Shown one piece after another: positions 32,657 to 42,900 of a DNA stretch of 64,000 bases. Source of the DNA: CAZUZD01 sp964624465 (GTDB lineage Bacteria > Planctomycetota > Planctomycetia > Isosphaerales > Isosphaeraceae); NCBI GenBank assembly GCA_964624465.1, contig CAZUZD010000001.1, positions 1 through 64,000 of the forward strand. Direction: 5' to 3'. The first letter of the stretch is position 1. Each line of letters begins with the position of its first letter. A program made the position numbers and the translations under genes. Below the pieces are notes generated by a model. That model was not told the origin of the DNA. It worked only from the letters and a program-made list of their open reading frames with translations, and ran no database searches.

Positions 32657-34046
32657 CCGCTCCGAATCGGGCTCGGTCTCGGTCGTGATGGTCTTCACGA
32701 TCCTGGTCACCCTCCTGCTCGGTGGCCTGGTCTTCAACATCGCGCACTCGATCTTCGAGAAGATCGATCTGCAGAACCGGGCCGACCTGGTGGCCCTGAC
32801 CGTCGGTAAGCGACAGGCGATCGCCATGAACAAGGTGGTCGAGCTCAATCACCGGGCCGGCGAGCAGCTGGCCAGGGCCGTCGTGCCGCTCGCCCTGGTC
32901 GGCTCCGGGACGACCTTCGTCGAGCTCTCGGCGGCCCAGCGCGCCGACGCCCGGAACCTGGCCGGACGCATCGGGGACGGTGCCCGGACCCTGCGGTCCC
33001 TCGGGTCCGAGACAGCCGCCGACGAGCCGATGGGCGGCGAGCTTCCGACCGGCGGGGCGCTGGGCGAGGCGCTGATCGGGCTGCGGCGGCGGCTCGTCGA
33101 GGAGTACGACGCGCGGATCGCCGCCGGCGGCGGCGCTCCGATCCAGGAGCCGGCGATCCTCGAGGAATGGCGGGCCCTGGCCAGGCTGGCTGACCGGTTC
33201 GAGCCGCGACGACCGACGGCGCTGGTGATCGTGGGCGAGCAGGTGCCCGAGACGCTCCGTGCCGCCCGGATCCTGATCGAGGACCGGCCGCGCAAGGCGC
33301 TGCGGATCGCACAGATTGCCGGCGAGCTGAACGAGGTGACGCCCGGCCTGTTCCCCTGGGGACCGGGCCTGCCGGTCGTTCCGGAGGCTCCCGCCCTGGG
33401 TGGTGACGCCGTCGCCGGGTTCGCGGGCAGCCAGATCGTGGCGGCGACCTGGCCGTGGGTACTGGTCGGGCGCGCAGCGATCCTGGACGAACTCGAGCCG
33501 CTCCGGCTGAGCGGGGCCGCGCGGATCTTCGAGGCCTGGACCGTCCGGGCCACGGCCGAGCTGGCCCAGGCGATCTACCGCGATCACGGAGTCGCCATGC
33601 ACGTGATGGCGCAGTCCCGGCCCGGCTCGAAGGGGACGGAGCCGTGGACCCGGGACCCCGAGGCCGCCGACCGGCTCTTCAGCGTCGTGGTCCTGGCGCA
33701 CCGCCCGGCCCGACAGGGGCTGGCCGCGACGCTGTTCCCCCCGGCCTCGCCCGACGGCACGGTGACGCACGCCCAGTTCTTCCTGCACAGCGCCTCGCCG
33801 CAGGAGCCCGGCCCGATCGCCGGCCCGCTCCAGCCCAACGTGAGCTGGGACACCCTGAACTGGGCCGTCCGGGTCGCCGCCTTCCCGCACGACGGCCCGG
33901 TGCGACGACCGGTGAGCCGACCCCGCTGGGCGGCGCGGATCAACCCGGTGACCCGCTTCGACGAGTGCGCCGATCGCTCGCCCGAACCGTTCCGGGGCCT
34001 GCTCGAACCGCTGGCCCCGCTGAGCCGGGAGCTGCAGACCCATTGA
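32613..34046 (+). CDS. TadG-like pilus-associated protein
   Basis: This 477-aa protein has one N-terminal hydrophobic segment after a short Ser-rich leader: SVSVVMVFTILVTLLLGGLV. NIAHSIFEKIDLQNRADLVA follows, matching TadG/'putative Flp pilus assembly' proteins ('D.....k...Q.aaDaaALa'). The large C-terminal part has no clear domain. No von Willebrand MIDAS motif (DxSxS) was found, unlike canonical TadG. The start at 32613 lies inside the upstream gene by 44 bp; no later start would keep the hydrophobic segment. Confidence 0.6.
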   Translation: MSTTPSASRTTPSPDRSESGSVSVVMVFTILVTLLLGGLVFNIAHSIFEKIDLQNRADLVALTVGKRQAIAMNKVVELNHRAGEQLARAVVPLALVGSGTTFVELSAAQRADARNLAGRIGDGARTLRSLGSETAADEPMGGELPTGGALGEALIGLRRRLVEEYDARIAAGGGAPIQEPAILEEWRALARLADRFEPRRPTALVIVGEQVPETLRAARILIEDRPRKALRIAQIAGELNEVTPGLFPWGPGLPVVPEAPALGGDAVAGFAGSQIVAATWPWVLVGRAAILDELEPLRLSGAARIFEAWTVRATAELAQAIYRDHGVAMHVMAQSRPGSKGTEPWTRDPEAADRLFSVVVLAHRPARQGLAATLFPPASPDGTVTHAQFFLHSASPQEPGPIAGPLQPNVSWDTLNWAVRVAAFPHDGPVRRPVSRPRWAARINPVTRFDECADRSPEPFRGLLEPLAPLSRELQTH

Positions 34047-34105
34047 CCCCGGTCCGGGCCCGCGCCGCGATGGTGACGGACCCGGACTCGATCCGGAGAG
34101 AAACC

Positions 34106-34576
34106 ATGGCGAAGTCTATGTCGACCGTGTCGAGAACGTCCAGGCGGCGGGGGATGGCCCAGGTCGAGTTCATGATCTACCTGCCGCTGATCCTGGTCCT
34201 GGTCCTGCTGATGTGGTGGCTGTTCGCGCTCCGCTCCGGCCAGATCAGCGTGGCGATCGACGCTCGCAACACGGCCTGGGCGGTCCGTCTGGGGCAGCCG
34301 ATCCCCGACTTCCGGGCCTTGCCCCGGGACGAGCCCGCCCCCGTCGTTCGCGTGGGCGAGAAGGTCCGCGAGCCGGCGTGGTGGTCGTACGAGTCGACGG
34401 CCGAGCTGGCGCGCCCCGTCCCGGTCCTGCGCCAGCTCGGCCTGGATCGGATCCCGCTCCGGGTGCGGTACGCCATCCGGGACGGCGTGCCGCTGGGCCC
34501 GGACCCGGCCCCCCCGGACGATTCCGAGGACGAGCTGCAAGTCGATGAGCCGGCCCGCGTCCCGGTGGTGGACTGA
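34106..34576 (+). CDS. TadE-like pseudopilin
   Basis: This 156-aa protein carries a class III-type prepilin signal, SRRRG|MAQVEFMIYLPLIL then VLVLLMWWLFALRSGQ, with Glu5 in place. The stretch SVAIDARNTAWAVRLGQPIP follows the helix as in TadE proteins. The C-terminus is acidic (PDDSEDELQVDEP). GGAGAG precedes ATG. It is likely a CpaA substrate and a minor component of the pilus. Confidence 0.7.
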   Translation: MAKSMSTVSRTSRRRGMAQVEFMIYLPLILVLVLLMWWLFALRSGQISVAIDARNTAWAVRLGQPIPDFRALPRDEPAPVVRVGEKVREPAWWSYESTAELARPVPVLRQLGLDRIPLRVRYAIRDGVPLGPDPAPPDDSEDELQVDEPARVPVVD

Positions 34577-34636
34577 GCCCGGCGGATGGCCGCCGGGACG
34601 CCCCACCGTGGGGAACTGTCGCGGAGGCTCCTCCCC

Positions 34637-35269
34637 ATGACCCTGACCGGGTACGCCGTGCGGCTCGCGATCCCCTGCCTGCTGGGTGTCGCGGGGTTCG
34701 CCATCAACTACCAGTACCTCGAGCGTCAGACCCGTCCGCAGCCCGTCCTGGCGGTCAACCAGACCGTGCGGCCCGGCAGCGAGCTCAGCGACGCGGCGCT
34801 GACGGTCGTCGAGCTGCCGGGCGCGGCGATCGCCGGGCGGCCGGACCTGTTCCCGGCCGATCGTCGCGGCGAGGTGATCGGCCGGCGCTTGACCCGACGG
34901 GTCGAGGCGGGCCAGCTGCTGCTCTCATCCGACCTCGACAGCGAGGGGGTGCGGCGCCCGATCCCCGCCGGGTCGCGGCTGCTCTACGTCGACACGAGCC
35001 GGATCCAGGTCAACGCGACCCGCATCGGCCACGGCACCTCGGTCGCCTTCCTGATCCAGGACGCCGCCGCCGGCGAGGCCCTGCCGGCGAGCCTGGGCCC
35101 GTTCACGGTGTTCGAGGAGCAGCCCTGGGCGGCTAGTTCCGACGTATCGAGTCGCTCGGGCAACCTGTCGCTGGCCGTGCTCGTGCGCGACGACGATTCC
35201 CAGGCCGACGCCCTGCGCTCCGCCGTCCGCAACGGCCTGATCCGCGGGCTCGAGGTCACCGCCCGCTGA
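34637..35269 (+). CDS. cpaB: Flp pilus assembly protein CpaB (SAF domain)
   Basis: This 210-aa protein has one N-terminal membrane segment (VRLAIPCLLGVAGFAINYQY), then a SAF domain: VLAVNQTVRPGSELSDAALT and GRRLTRRVEAGQLLLSSDL. The RcpC/CpaB C-terminal domain follows, with 'IPAGSRLLYVDTSRIQVN'. CpaB is a periplasmic partner of the secretin in Tad systems, yet no secretin gene is visible here. GGAGG lies nine bases before ATG 34637. Confidence 0.8.
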   Translation: MTLTGYAVRLAIPCLLGVAGFAINYQYLERQTRPQPVLAVNQTVRPGSELSDAALTVVELPGAAIAGRPDLFPADRRGEVIGRRLTRRVEAGQLLLSSDLDSEGVRRPIPAGSRLLYVDTSRIQVNATRIGHGTSVAFLIQDAAAGEALPASLGPFTVFEEQPWAASSDVSSRSGNLSLAVLVRDDDSQADALRSAVRNGLIRGLEVTAR

Positions 35270-35310
35270 GCTGGAAGCCCCGCACCGGACCCGTACAGGG
35301 ATCGCCCGCC

Positions 35311-37227
35311 ATGGCCCACCTTCGCTCGATCCGGATCTATTACAGCGACCGGTTCGATTCGACCCGCTACGCCGTGGACGTGACCGTGGACCCCGGGGCG
35401 CGCCCCGTGATCCGCGTCGGGCGCTCCGGCCGCAACGAGGTCGTGCTGCCGAGCCCCCAGGTGCCCGAGCTGGCGGCCACGCTCGAGCTCCACAACGAGC
35501 ACTGGGTGGTCCGGCCCGCCGACGCGCTCTGCCACCTCGACGGCCTCGGCCTGGCGCCCGATCGCCTGGCGGCCATCGGCCCGCGCCAGCAGCTGCGGAT
35601 CGCCCACTACACGATCGAGCTGGACGACCTGTCGGAGGAGGAGGGAACGCCGGGTCCGCAGGAGCTGGATCGGCTGGCGGCCGAGCTGGTCGACCGCGTG
35701 CACCGCGAGCTGCTGCCGCGGATCCCCGGCGACCTGATCCCCGCGCCCCGCGCCGACCGCGACCGGATCCAGCTGGAGATCGAGCACACGATCCAGGAGC
35801 TCGCCAGCCTGGCGCTCGAGGACCAGCCCGCCGTGGGCATTCACCTGGCGGGCCGAGCCATCCGCGACGCGATCCTCGACCGCGCCATCCGCGAGCCCGA
35901 TGCCGCCGCGGGCCGATCCGAGCGGCCGTTCTGGTCGGCGATGGTCTCCGAGGTCCCCGAGTTCGAGCGCTCGATGGTCCGGATCGTCGAGGTCTTCGCG
36001 GCCAGGCTCGGCCTGGCCACCCCCAAGGTCCCCGGCAACGCCCTGGCGCTGGTCGACGCCGGGTTCGGCAAGCTCTGGGACCGCTTCGCCGCCACCAAGC
36101 TCGATGCCGCGCTGGCCCGCTACCTGGCGCTGCGGAGCCTCAAGAAGGAGATCAAGGACCTCGTCTTCGGGTTCGGGCCCCTGGAGGACCTGCTGCGCTC
36201 CCCGGCCATCTCGGAGATCATGGTCAACGACTCGCAGCACATCTACATCGAGAGCGATCAGGTGCTGCGGGCCTCGGGCCGCCGGTTCGTCTCCGACGCC
36301 GTGACCCAGGCGATCATCGAGCGGATCGTGGGCCGGATGGGGCGTCGCATCGACCGGGCCAACCCGATGGTCGACGCCCGCATGCCCGACGGCAGCCGGG
36401 TCAACGCCGTCCTGCCGCCGCTGGCGGTCAACGGGCCGTGCCTCACGATCCGCAAGTTCCCGCAGCGGGACTACGACCTGGCCCGGCTGGTCGGGCAGGG
36501 CGACCTCTCGGCCTCGGCCCGGCGGTTCCTCGCGGCCGCCGTCGAGTGCCGCTACAACGTGATCGTCTCGGGCGGCACGGGGTCGGGCAAGACGACCATG
36601 CTGAACTGCCTCAGCGACTGCCTCCCCGACGATCAGCGGGTCGTCACGATCGAGGACGTGGCCGAGCTGCGGCTCCGCCACGACCACCAGGTCCGGCTCG
36701 AGACCCGCGACCGGAACCTGGAGGGGCAGGGGGCGTACACGATCCGCGACCTGGTGCGCAACGCGCTGCGCATGCGGCCCGACCGGCTGATCGTCGGCGA
36801 GTGCCGGGGCGCCGAGGCGCTCGACATGCTCCAGGCGATGAACACCGGCCACGACGGCTCGCTCACGACGATCCACGCCAACAGCCCGGCCGATGTCGTC
36901 AGCCGGCTCGAGGTCATGGTGCTCATGGCCGTGTCGCTGCCGGTCGAGGCCATCCAGCGCCAGATCGCCTCGGGGGTGGACATCATCGTGCACCTGGAGC
37001 GGCTCGACGGGCACCGCCGCGTCACGAGCCTCACCGAGCTGGCGGGCTTCGATCGTCAGACCCGCACGATCCGCCAGCGCACCCTCTACGCCTGGAACCG
37101 CCACGCCGGCCGCCTGGAACCGACCGGCGCGCTGCCGAGCTTCATCGACGTGCTGATCGACCGTGCCGGCCTCGACCTCGAGGTGTTCTTCGAGGAAGCC
37201 CCCCCGAAAGCGAGCGTGATCGCATGA
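35311..37227 (+). CDS. cpaF: FHA-like domain fused to CpaF/TadA ATPase
   Basis: This 638-aa protein has an extra N-terminal beta domain (residues about 1-110) with an FHA-like opening, 'VIRVGRSGRNEVVLPSPQ'. The Ser-Arg-x-x-His phosphothreonine contacts are replaced (VPELAATLELHNEHW), so binding is doubtful. After a helical linker comes a normal CpaF: IKDLVFGFGPLEDLLRSP, ARMPDGSRVNAVLPPLA, Walker A SGGTGSGKTTMLNCLSD near 421, VVTIEDVAELRLRHDHQVR, and MRPDRLIVGECRGAEALDML then HDGSLTTIHANSPAD. It powers Tad pilus assembly at the inner membrane. It is ATGA-coupled to tadB. Confidence 0.85.
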   Translation: MAHLRSIRIYYSDRFDSTRYAVDVTVDPGARPVIRVGRSGRNEVVLPSPQVPELAATLELHNEHWVVRPADALCHLDGLGLAPDRLAAIGPRQQLRIAHYTIELDDLSEEEGTPGPQELDRLAAELVDRVHRELLPRIPGDLIPAPRADRDRIQLEIEHTIQELASLALEDQPAVGIHLAGRAIRDAILDRAIREPDAAAGRSERPFWSAMVSEVPEFERSMVRIVEVFAARLGLATPKVPGNALALVDAGFGKLWDRFAATKLDAALARYLALRSLKKEIKDLVFGFGPLEDLLRSPAISEIMVNDSQHIYIESDQVLRASGRRFVSDAVTQAIIERIVGRMGRRIDRANPMVDARMPDGSRVNAVLPPLAVNGPCLTIRKFPQRDYDLARLVGQGDLSASARRFLAAAVECRYNVIVSGGTGSGKTTMLNCLSDCLPDDQRVVTIEDVAELRLRHDHQVRLETRDRNLEGQGAYTIRDLVRNALRMRPDRLIVGECRGAEALDMLQAMNTGHDGSLTTIHANSPADVVSRLEVMVLMAVSLPVEAIQRQIASGVDIIVHLERLDGHRRVTSLTELAGFDRQTRTIRQRTLYAWNRHAGRLEPTGALPSFIDVLIDRAGLDLEVFFEEAPPKASVIA

Positions 37228-38093
37228 GCCCTGCCGGCGCACCGACCTGGCCGATCGTGGCGGCCTCCCTCTGTCTGGGGACGGGCCTGGCCCTGCTGCC
37301 GGGGATCGCCGTCGCGGCCTGGGACGAGTTCTCGGTCGCCCACGCCCAGGATTGCATCCGCCTGGCACGCACGGTCCGGATCACCGAGGCGGTGATCCGC
37401 CACTGGCTGCGGCTCTGGGGCGTCGCGCTGCTCGGCGTGCCGGCGGCGATCTGGACGGTCTTCGGGACCCCGATCCTGGTGGCGATCGCCCTGCCGCTGA
37501 CCTTCGGCTCGCTCCGCTGGATCCTCGGCGCCGTGATCACCCGGCGGCGGCGGCGGCTCCGCGATCAGCTGGTCCCGGCGAGCTTCGCCCTGGCCAACGC
37601 GGTGCGGGCCGGCCTGAGCCTCTCGCAGGCGATCGAGCTGGTCGGCGAGGCGGCCGTCGAGCCGATCCGCACCGAGTTCCTCCAGCTCCGCCGCGAGTAC
37701 GAGTCGGGCCGGACCCTGAACCAGTCGCTCCAGGAGTTCGCCGATCGGCTCGACCTGCCCGGCTACCGCATGTTCACCGCCGCGCTGCTCTGCTGCCTGG
37801 AGCACGGCGGCCCGCTGCCGGAGACGCTCGATCAGATCGCGCAGGCGGTCCAGGAAGACCAGCGGCTGCACTCCAAGATGGAGGTCGCCTCCGCCAGCGG
37901 CCGGATGACGCTCGTACTGCTGAGCATCTTCCCGGCGGCCTTCCTGGTGTTCACCTACGTCATCGAGCCCGAGATGGCGGGCGCCGTCTTCGCGACCTGG
38001 TCCGGTCAGCTGGCGCTCCTGGCCACGCTGGGCCTGGTGTTCGTGGCGATCCGCATGGGCCTCAAGATCATCCGCATCGAATCCGTCGCCTGA
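37224..38093 (+). CDS. tadB: Tad inner-membrane protein TadB
   Basis: This 289-aa protein has a type II secretion F domain: DQLVPASFALANAVRAGLSL then SQAIELVGEAAVEPIRTEFL and LDLPGYRMFTAALLCCLEHG. Hydrophobic segments lie at the N-terminus, in the middle (VALLGVPAAIWTVFGTPILV) and at the C-terminus (two). It overlaps the ATPase stop by ATGA, so the platform protein is translated together with its motor. Confidence 0.8.
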   Translation: MSPAGAPTWPIVAASLCLGTGLALLPGIAVAAWDEFSVAHAQDCIRLARTVRITEAVIRHWLRLWGVALLGVPAAIWTVFGTPILVAIALPLTFGSLRWILGAVITRRRRRLRDQLVPASFALANAVRAGLSLSQAIELVGEAAVEPIRTEFLQLRREYESGRTLNQSLQEFADRLDLPGYRMFTAALLCCLEHGGPLPETLDQIAQAVQEDQRLHSKMEVASASGRMTLVLLSIFPAAFLVFTYVIEPEMAGAVFATWSGQLALLATLGLVFVAIRMGLKIIRIESVA

Positions 38094-38107
38094 GGGGAGG
38101 ACTCGTC

Positions 38108-39040
38108 ATGACCGTCGTCAGCCCGTTCGCCTGGCCCTGGATCGCCTCGCTCGCCGTCGGTGTGGGGGCCCTGCTGCTCGCCCACCTGATCACCGAGGTC
38201 CTCGCCGGCCCCCGCGCGGGCGACCCGGGTGGGGCCCGGTTCGAGTTCGATCGGCGCGCAAGGCTCCGGTCGGACGTGCGTCTGTACCGGTGGTGCGAGC
38301 CCCTGGTTGATGCCCTGGTCCATGCGGGCCTGTTCGACCGCGGTGCCCGGGTGGGCCGGGTCCAGCAGGCGATGGGCGTCCTGCTCGAACTGCCCCCGTT
38401 CACCGCGCCCGAGCACCTGGCCATCGGGGCCCTCCGCGCCGTGCTCCTGGCTCTGTCGCTCGGGCTCGCGGTCGGGTACGGCCTGGCCACGTTCCTGGGC
38501 GGCTGGATCTGGTTCGGGGTCGGGCCGGCCGTCGTCCTGGCGGTCACCTGGCGCCGGCCGATGCTCGAGCTGGAGGCTCGTGCCGATGCGGTGCGCGGCC
38601 GGATCCGGGCCCGCCTGCCGTTCGGGGTCGACCTGCTGACGCTGATCCTCCAATCCGGCGGGACCTTCGCCGAGGCGGTCACGACCCTGATCGCCCAGAT
38701 GCCCGGCAGCGGCCTCGACCGGCAGCTGGCCCTGGTCCAGTCGGAGATCGAGCGCGGCATGCCGCGGTCACGGGCGCTGGCGAACCTGGGGCAGCGGCTG
38801 CGGATGGACGAGATCTCGGACCTGGTCTTCGCGGTCCGGCAGGGCGAGGAGCTCGGCGTCCCGCTCTCGCAGGTGCTCCGGACCCAGTCGCGCCAGATGC
38901 GGCAGCGCTGGTCGGCGGCGGTCGAGAAGCAGGCCGAGGAGTCGAAGATCCGGTTCGCCGGCCCCTGCACGGTGATCATGCTCGCCTGCATGATCGTGAT
39001 CCTGGCCCCCTGGGCGGTCGCCCTGAAGTCTGCCTTCTGA
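38108..39040 (+). CDS. tadC: Tad inner-membrane protein TadC
   Basis: This 310-aa protein is the second T2SSF-domain platform protein: RARLPFGVDLLTLILQSGGT then FAEAVTTLIAQMPGSGLDRQ, and ALANLGQRLRMDEISDLVFA, VRQGEELGVPLSQVLRTQSR. Membrane segments are at about 10-30, 115-150 and 285-308. GGGGAGG precedes ATG 38108. It pairs with TadB as in all Tad systems. Confidence 0.8.
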   Translation: MTVVSPFAWPWIASLAVGVGALLLAHLITEVLAGPRAGDPGGARFEFDRRARLRSDVRLYRWCEPLVDALVHAGLFDRGARVGRVQQAMGVLLELPPFTAPEHLAIGALRAVLLALSLGLAVGYGLATFLGGWIWFGVGPAVVLAVTWRRPMLELEARADAVRGRIRARLPFGVDLLTLILQSGGTFAEAVTTLIAQMPGSGLDRQLALVQSEIERGMPRSRALANLGQRLRMDEISDLVFAVRQGEELGVPLSQVLRTQSRQMRQRWSAAVEKQAEESKIRFAGPCTVIMLACMIVILAPWAVALKSAF

Positions 39041-39077
39041 CGCTGCTGCGGTCCGTCCGACTCATCGAGGCGCCGTC

Positions 39078-39848
39078 ATGACCCCCACGCTCGTGCTCTA
39101 TCGCGGCTCCCAGGTGGAGCGGGTTGTCCCGATCCTGGGTCGGGTCGCCCGCATCGGGAGCGACCCGGGATGCGACCTGCGGCTCGAGTCCGCGCCGCCG
39201 CTGCTGGCCACGGTGGAACGGCAGCCCGACCGCTGCCTGCTCCACGGCCGGTCCGATCACCCCATGCGCCTGAATCGCCAGCCGGTGACCGCCGGCTTGC
39301 CCTGCCCCTGGCCCCTCGGCGGCCGGCTCAGGCTCGATCGCGAGCGGGTGATCGTCCTGATGGCCGACGAGGTGGACGAGCCGGCTGCTCCCCGGGATCG
39401 GTCGGTCGCTCCCTCGCAGTCGATCCCCCGGATCGGGCCGGAGGATCCGGCCGACGCCATCGAGGCGGTGCACCCGATCACCGAGCGCTTCCGGCGGCGG
39501 GCTCGCGTCGAGTTGGCCGTGACCCTGCTCCTGCTGGGCCTGGCGGGCTGGTCCACCTGGAGCCTCGCTCGGCCGCAACCCCTGCCGATCCAGGCGGCGG
39601 AGGTGCCGAGTGACGGGTTCTCCACGTTGATCAACGAGGTCCGCTCGGTGGGCGAGGAGGGGCGGATCGCCGCGCAGGAGTTCCAGCTGGCGCTCCAGGA
39701 GGGGCGCCAGGGCGAGGGCGCCCGCGCCCGGGCCCGCCTGATCCGGCTCCGCTCCTGGGTCCGGCAGTTCGCCGATGCCGACGCCCAGTTCACCGGCCGG
39801 TTCCGGCCGCTGAGCCGGATCTACCAGATCACGGTCAAGCTGATCTGA
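39078..39848 (+). CDS. Single-pass membrane protein with degenerate FHA-like domain
   Basis: This 256-aa protein starts with an FHA-like beta domain (VVPILGRVARIGSDPGCDLR, LESAPPLLATVERQPDR). The conserved Ser and His for phosphopeptides are absent. A membrane helix follows near 148-166 (VELAVTLLLLGLAGWSTWSL) and then a helical exported tail. The layout resembles YscD/EscD-type ring proteins (cytoplasmic FHA-like domain, one helix, periplasmic part), so it might be a scaffold of the Tad machine. It lies 37 bases after tadC. Confidence 0.5.
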   Translation: MTPTLVLYRGSQVERVVPILGRVARIGSDPGCDLRLESAPPLLATVERQPDRCLLHGRSDHPMRLNRQPVTAGLPCPWPLGGRLRLDRERVIVLMADEVDEPAAPRDRSVAPSQSIPRIGPEDPADAIEAVHPITERFRRRARVELAVTLLLLGLAGWSTWSLARPQPLPIQAAEVPSDGFSTLINEVRSVGEEGRIAAQEFQLALQEGRQGEGARARARLIRLRSWVRQFADADAQFTGRFRPLSRIYQITVKLI

Positions 39849-39984
39849 CGACTCTGGTCGCGGCGTCTGTCGGCGGACGCCACGCGACGATCACGGCCCG
39901 GCCCGCGCAAGTCCCGCCCGGCCTGCGCGTCTCCAGGGCAGAGTCCTCGGAGCGTCGGGTTCGGTGAGCCGGGAGAGAGTGGCC

Positions 39985-42900
39985 ATGCTGGACGACAAGG
40001 AGATTTTCGAGGTCATCGGCCAGGGTCCGCTGGGCTGCGTGCACCGCGGCCACGACCTGACGATCGATGCGGAAGTGGCCATCAAGGTTCACCACGACCG
40101 GGTCCGGGGGCTGCTGGCCCGGTACCCCGAGTACTGGGAGGCCCAGGAGCGGCTGGCCCGCCGCTCCGCCGGCCGGCGCGACCTGGTCCGGATCCTGGAG
40201 GTGGACCCGGAGGGCGGCCGGATCGTCACCGACTTCCTGCCCCGGCACCTGGGGGATTGCCCCCGCTACAAGCCGAGGCACGTGATCGGGATCACGCAGA
40301 AGGTCCTGAAGGCGCTCGACGCCCTGCACACGCAGTGCGGGGTCATGCACCTGGCGATCCATCCGGGGAACATCCGGCGGGACGACTCGGGGATCCTGCT
40401 CGGCGACGCCCGGGGGATTCCCCCCGGCGGCCGTCGCGACGAGTTGATCTCGGCGCTGACGTCGCTGGCCAGCAGTCCGGAGGCTTCCGCGCAGGGCGAG
40501 CCCCGGACGCTCTACCTCGCCCCCGAGCTGCTGGAGGAGCAGGGTAGTCAGATCGGGCCGGCCGCCGACCTGTACGCCACGGGCATGACCGCCGTCCGGC
40601 TGCTGGTCGGCCCCTCGCTGGTGCGTCGGCTGCCGGCGTTCCCGGACCGGGCCGATGCGGCGGACGCCTGGGCCCGCTGGCAGCTCGACCGGTCCCGCTC
40701 GATCGCCGCGGTGCTCGACGCGCACGCCGAGATCCCCGAGGGGTTCCGGGAACTCCTGCTGCGCCTGACGGCCAAGTCGCTCGACGAGCGTCACGACCGG
40801 GCCCAGGAGGCGCTGGAGGACCTGCGCGCCTCGCTGCGACGGGTCGTCGCGGTGTCGGCGCCCCGGCCGACCGGGGGCAGGGCGGTGTCGGCGCCCGGAC
40901 CCACTCGCGAACTCGCCCCATCGCCAACCGCCGAGGGTCGGCTCGGCCCGGCGGCCTTCACGACGGGCCTCAAGACGGCCCGGGTCGGGATCCTGAAGCC
41001 GGCCCGACCCTCCCCGGAGCCGGCCAACCCGCTGGCCGAGGCCGCGAGGGCCAGCTTCCAGGCCGCCCGCTCGCACTGGCAGGGCTCGTTCCCGATCCGG
41101 CTGGCTGCGCTCGGCCTGCTGGTGGCCCTGATGGCCTGGGCGGTCCTGCCCCGGCCCGATTCGGCGTTGCGCCCCGCGGAGTTCCTGATCACCAACGATG
41201 AGGTGGTCGGGCGCCTGACCGTCGCCCGGGTCCTGGAGCCCGCTGGAGAGGGCGCGGGGACGACGGATCAGCCCCCTCCCTCGGAGATCGTGATCAACAG
41301 CGCCTCGATCGAGAAGCTCCGGAGTATCCGGAAGGACCTGCCCGACGGCCCGTACCTGGTCACGATCGCGGCCCCCGACCACGAGGAGCTCCACGAGCGG
41401 ATCCGGCTCGACGCCAGGCGGCAGTTCGCCTTCGCGCTCAAGCGGCGCTGGGTGAAGGTCCGGTTGCAGGGGCTCAACCAGGAGCTCCAGGAGGTCCGTT
41501 ACCAGCTCCCGACCGAGACACAGTCCAGCGAGGGCGTCCTGTCCGAGCTGATGCTGCCGGTGGGCAAGGAGAGCCGCGTCGACCTGGAGCGGGCCGGCTA
41601 CGAGCGGCGGACCGTGACGGTGCGGGTGCCGCGCGACGCCAGCTCGGTCTTCGACGACCCGCAGGAGATCCGGCTGGAGCGACTGCCCCTGCGCACGCGT
41701 CGGGTCGAGGTCACGACCGTGCCGGCCGACGCGAAGGTGCGGATCGACGGCGAGGTGGCCCGGCCGGCGGGCAGCTTCCACCTGGCCGGGGGCAAGCACA
41801 CCCTGGTCGTGCAGCGGGAGGGCTACGCCGACGTGACGCGGGTCCTGGACGTCGTCCCCGAGGAGACGCCGGAGCGCGTGGAAGTGCGGCTCACCCGGCC
41901 GGTCCGCCCGGTCCGGTTCCTCGTCGGCCCGGAGACGCAGTTGCGGGTCACCCAGCTGACTCCGGATCGGGCGCCGCTGCCGATCGACACCAGGGCCGGG
42001 GAGACGCTGGAGCTCGAGACCGGCACCGTCCTGGCGATCGACGCCTCGGCGGAGGGGATGGCCTGGGGCCGTCAGCGGACGGTGGTCCGGGTGGAGCCCG
42101 GCGCGTCGGTCCAGGAGATCCGCGTCACCACGGCCGCCCCGCGTGAGGTCCGCTTCGACGGGCTCGACCTGTCGTTCGTGCGCCTGGAGGGGGGCCCGTT
42201 CCTCGAGGGCTTCGAGGAGGACGTCTACAGCCGGGTCGCCCGCCGGAAGCTGCTGCCGCTGCTGAACGCCGCGAAGCTCCCGGACGATCGCGACATCGAC
42301 CCGGCCGGCCTCAGCCTCAAGATCTACCGCAACCGGCAGCAACTCCGCGAGGAATCGGCCCGGAATCCCGCCCGGATGGTCCAGGTCGCGCCGTTCTACG
42401 CCAGCACCACGCCCGTGACCTGGCGCGAGTGGTTCCGGGTGATGGGGGCCGGGCTCCTGCCCGGGGAGGCCGGGGCCGACCCCGCGGCATTCCTGGAGCG
42501 GATGGGCGACCTTCCGGCCACGAATCTCCCGTTCCTGGCCTGCCAGCAGTTCCGGGTCCGCGAGGAGGCCCGCCTCCGTGCCGCCGGGCTCCTCGACGAG
42601 GCGCACGCGCTGAGCCTGCCGACGAAGCTCGAGATGGAGTACCTGCTCAAGGGCGGCCTGAGCGCTGCCGATGTCCTGGCTCGTCAGATCGATCCCCTCG
42701 ACCGGGCCGCCCTGCTGGACCAGAGCCTGGCGGAGCGGGCGCAGGTCTGGACGGACCTGGAGCAGCAGGCCACCTCGACCGCCCGGGTGCAGCCGGCGTC
42801 CGCCGGCGAGCCGAACCGCCTCGGAATTCACCTCGGCAACGTGGCGAGCTGGATCCATGACGGGGCCGGCAAGCAGGGCGCCATGATCCTCGGACCCAGC

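Noticed and set aside
34984..37368. A 794-codon minus-strand frame
   Set aside because: It is antisense to the FHA-CpaF gene, whose Walker motifs are unambiguous.
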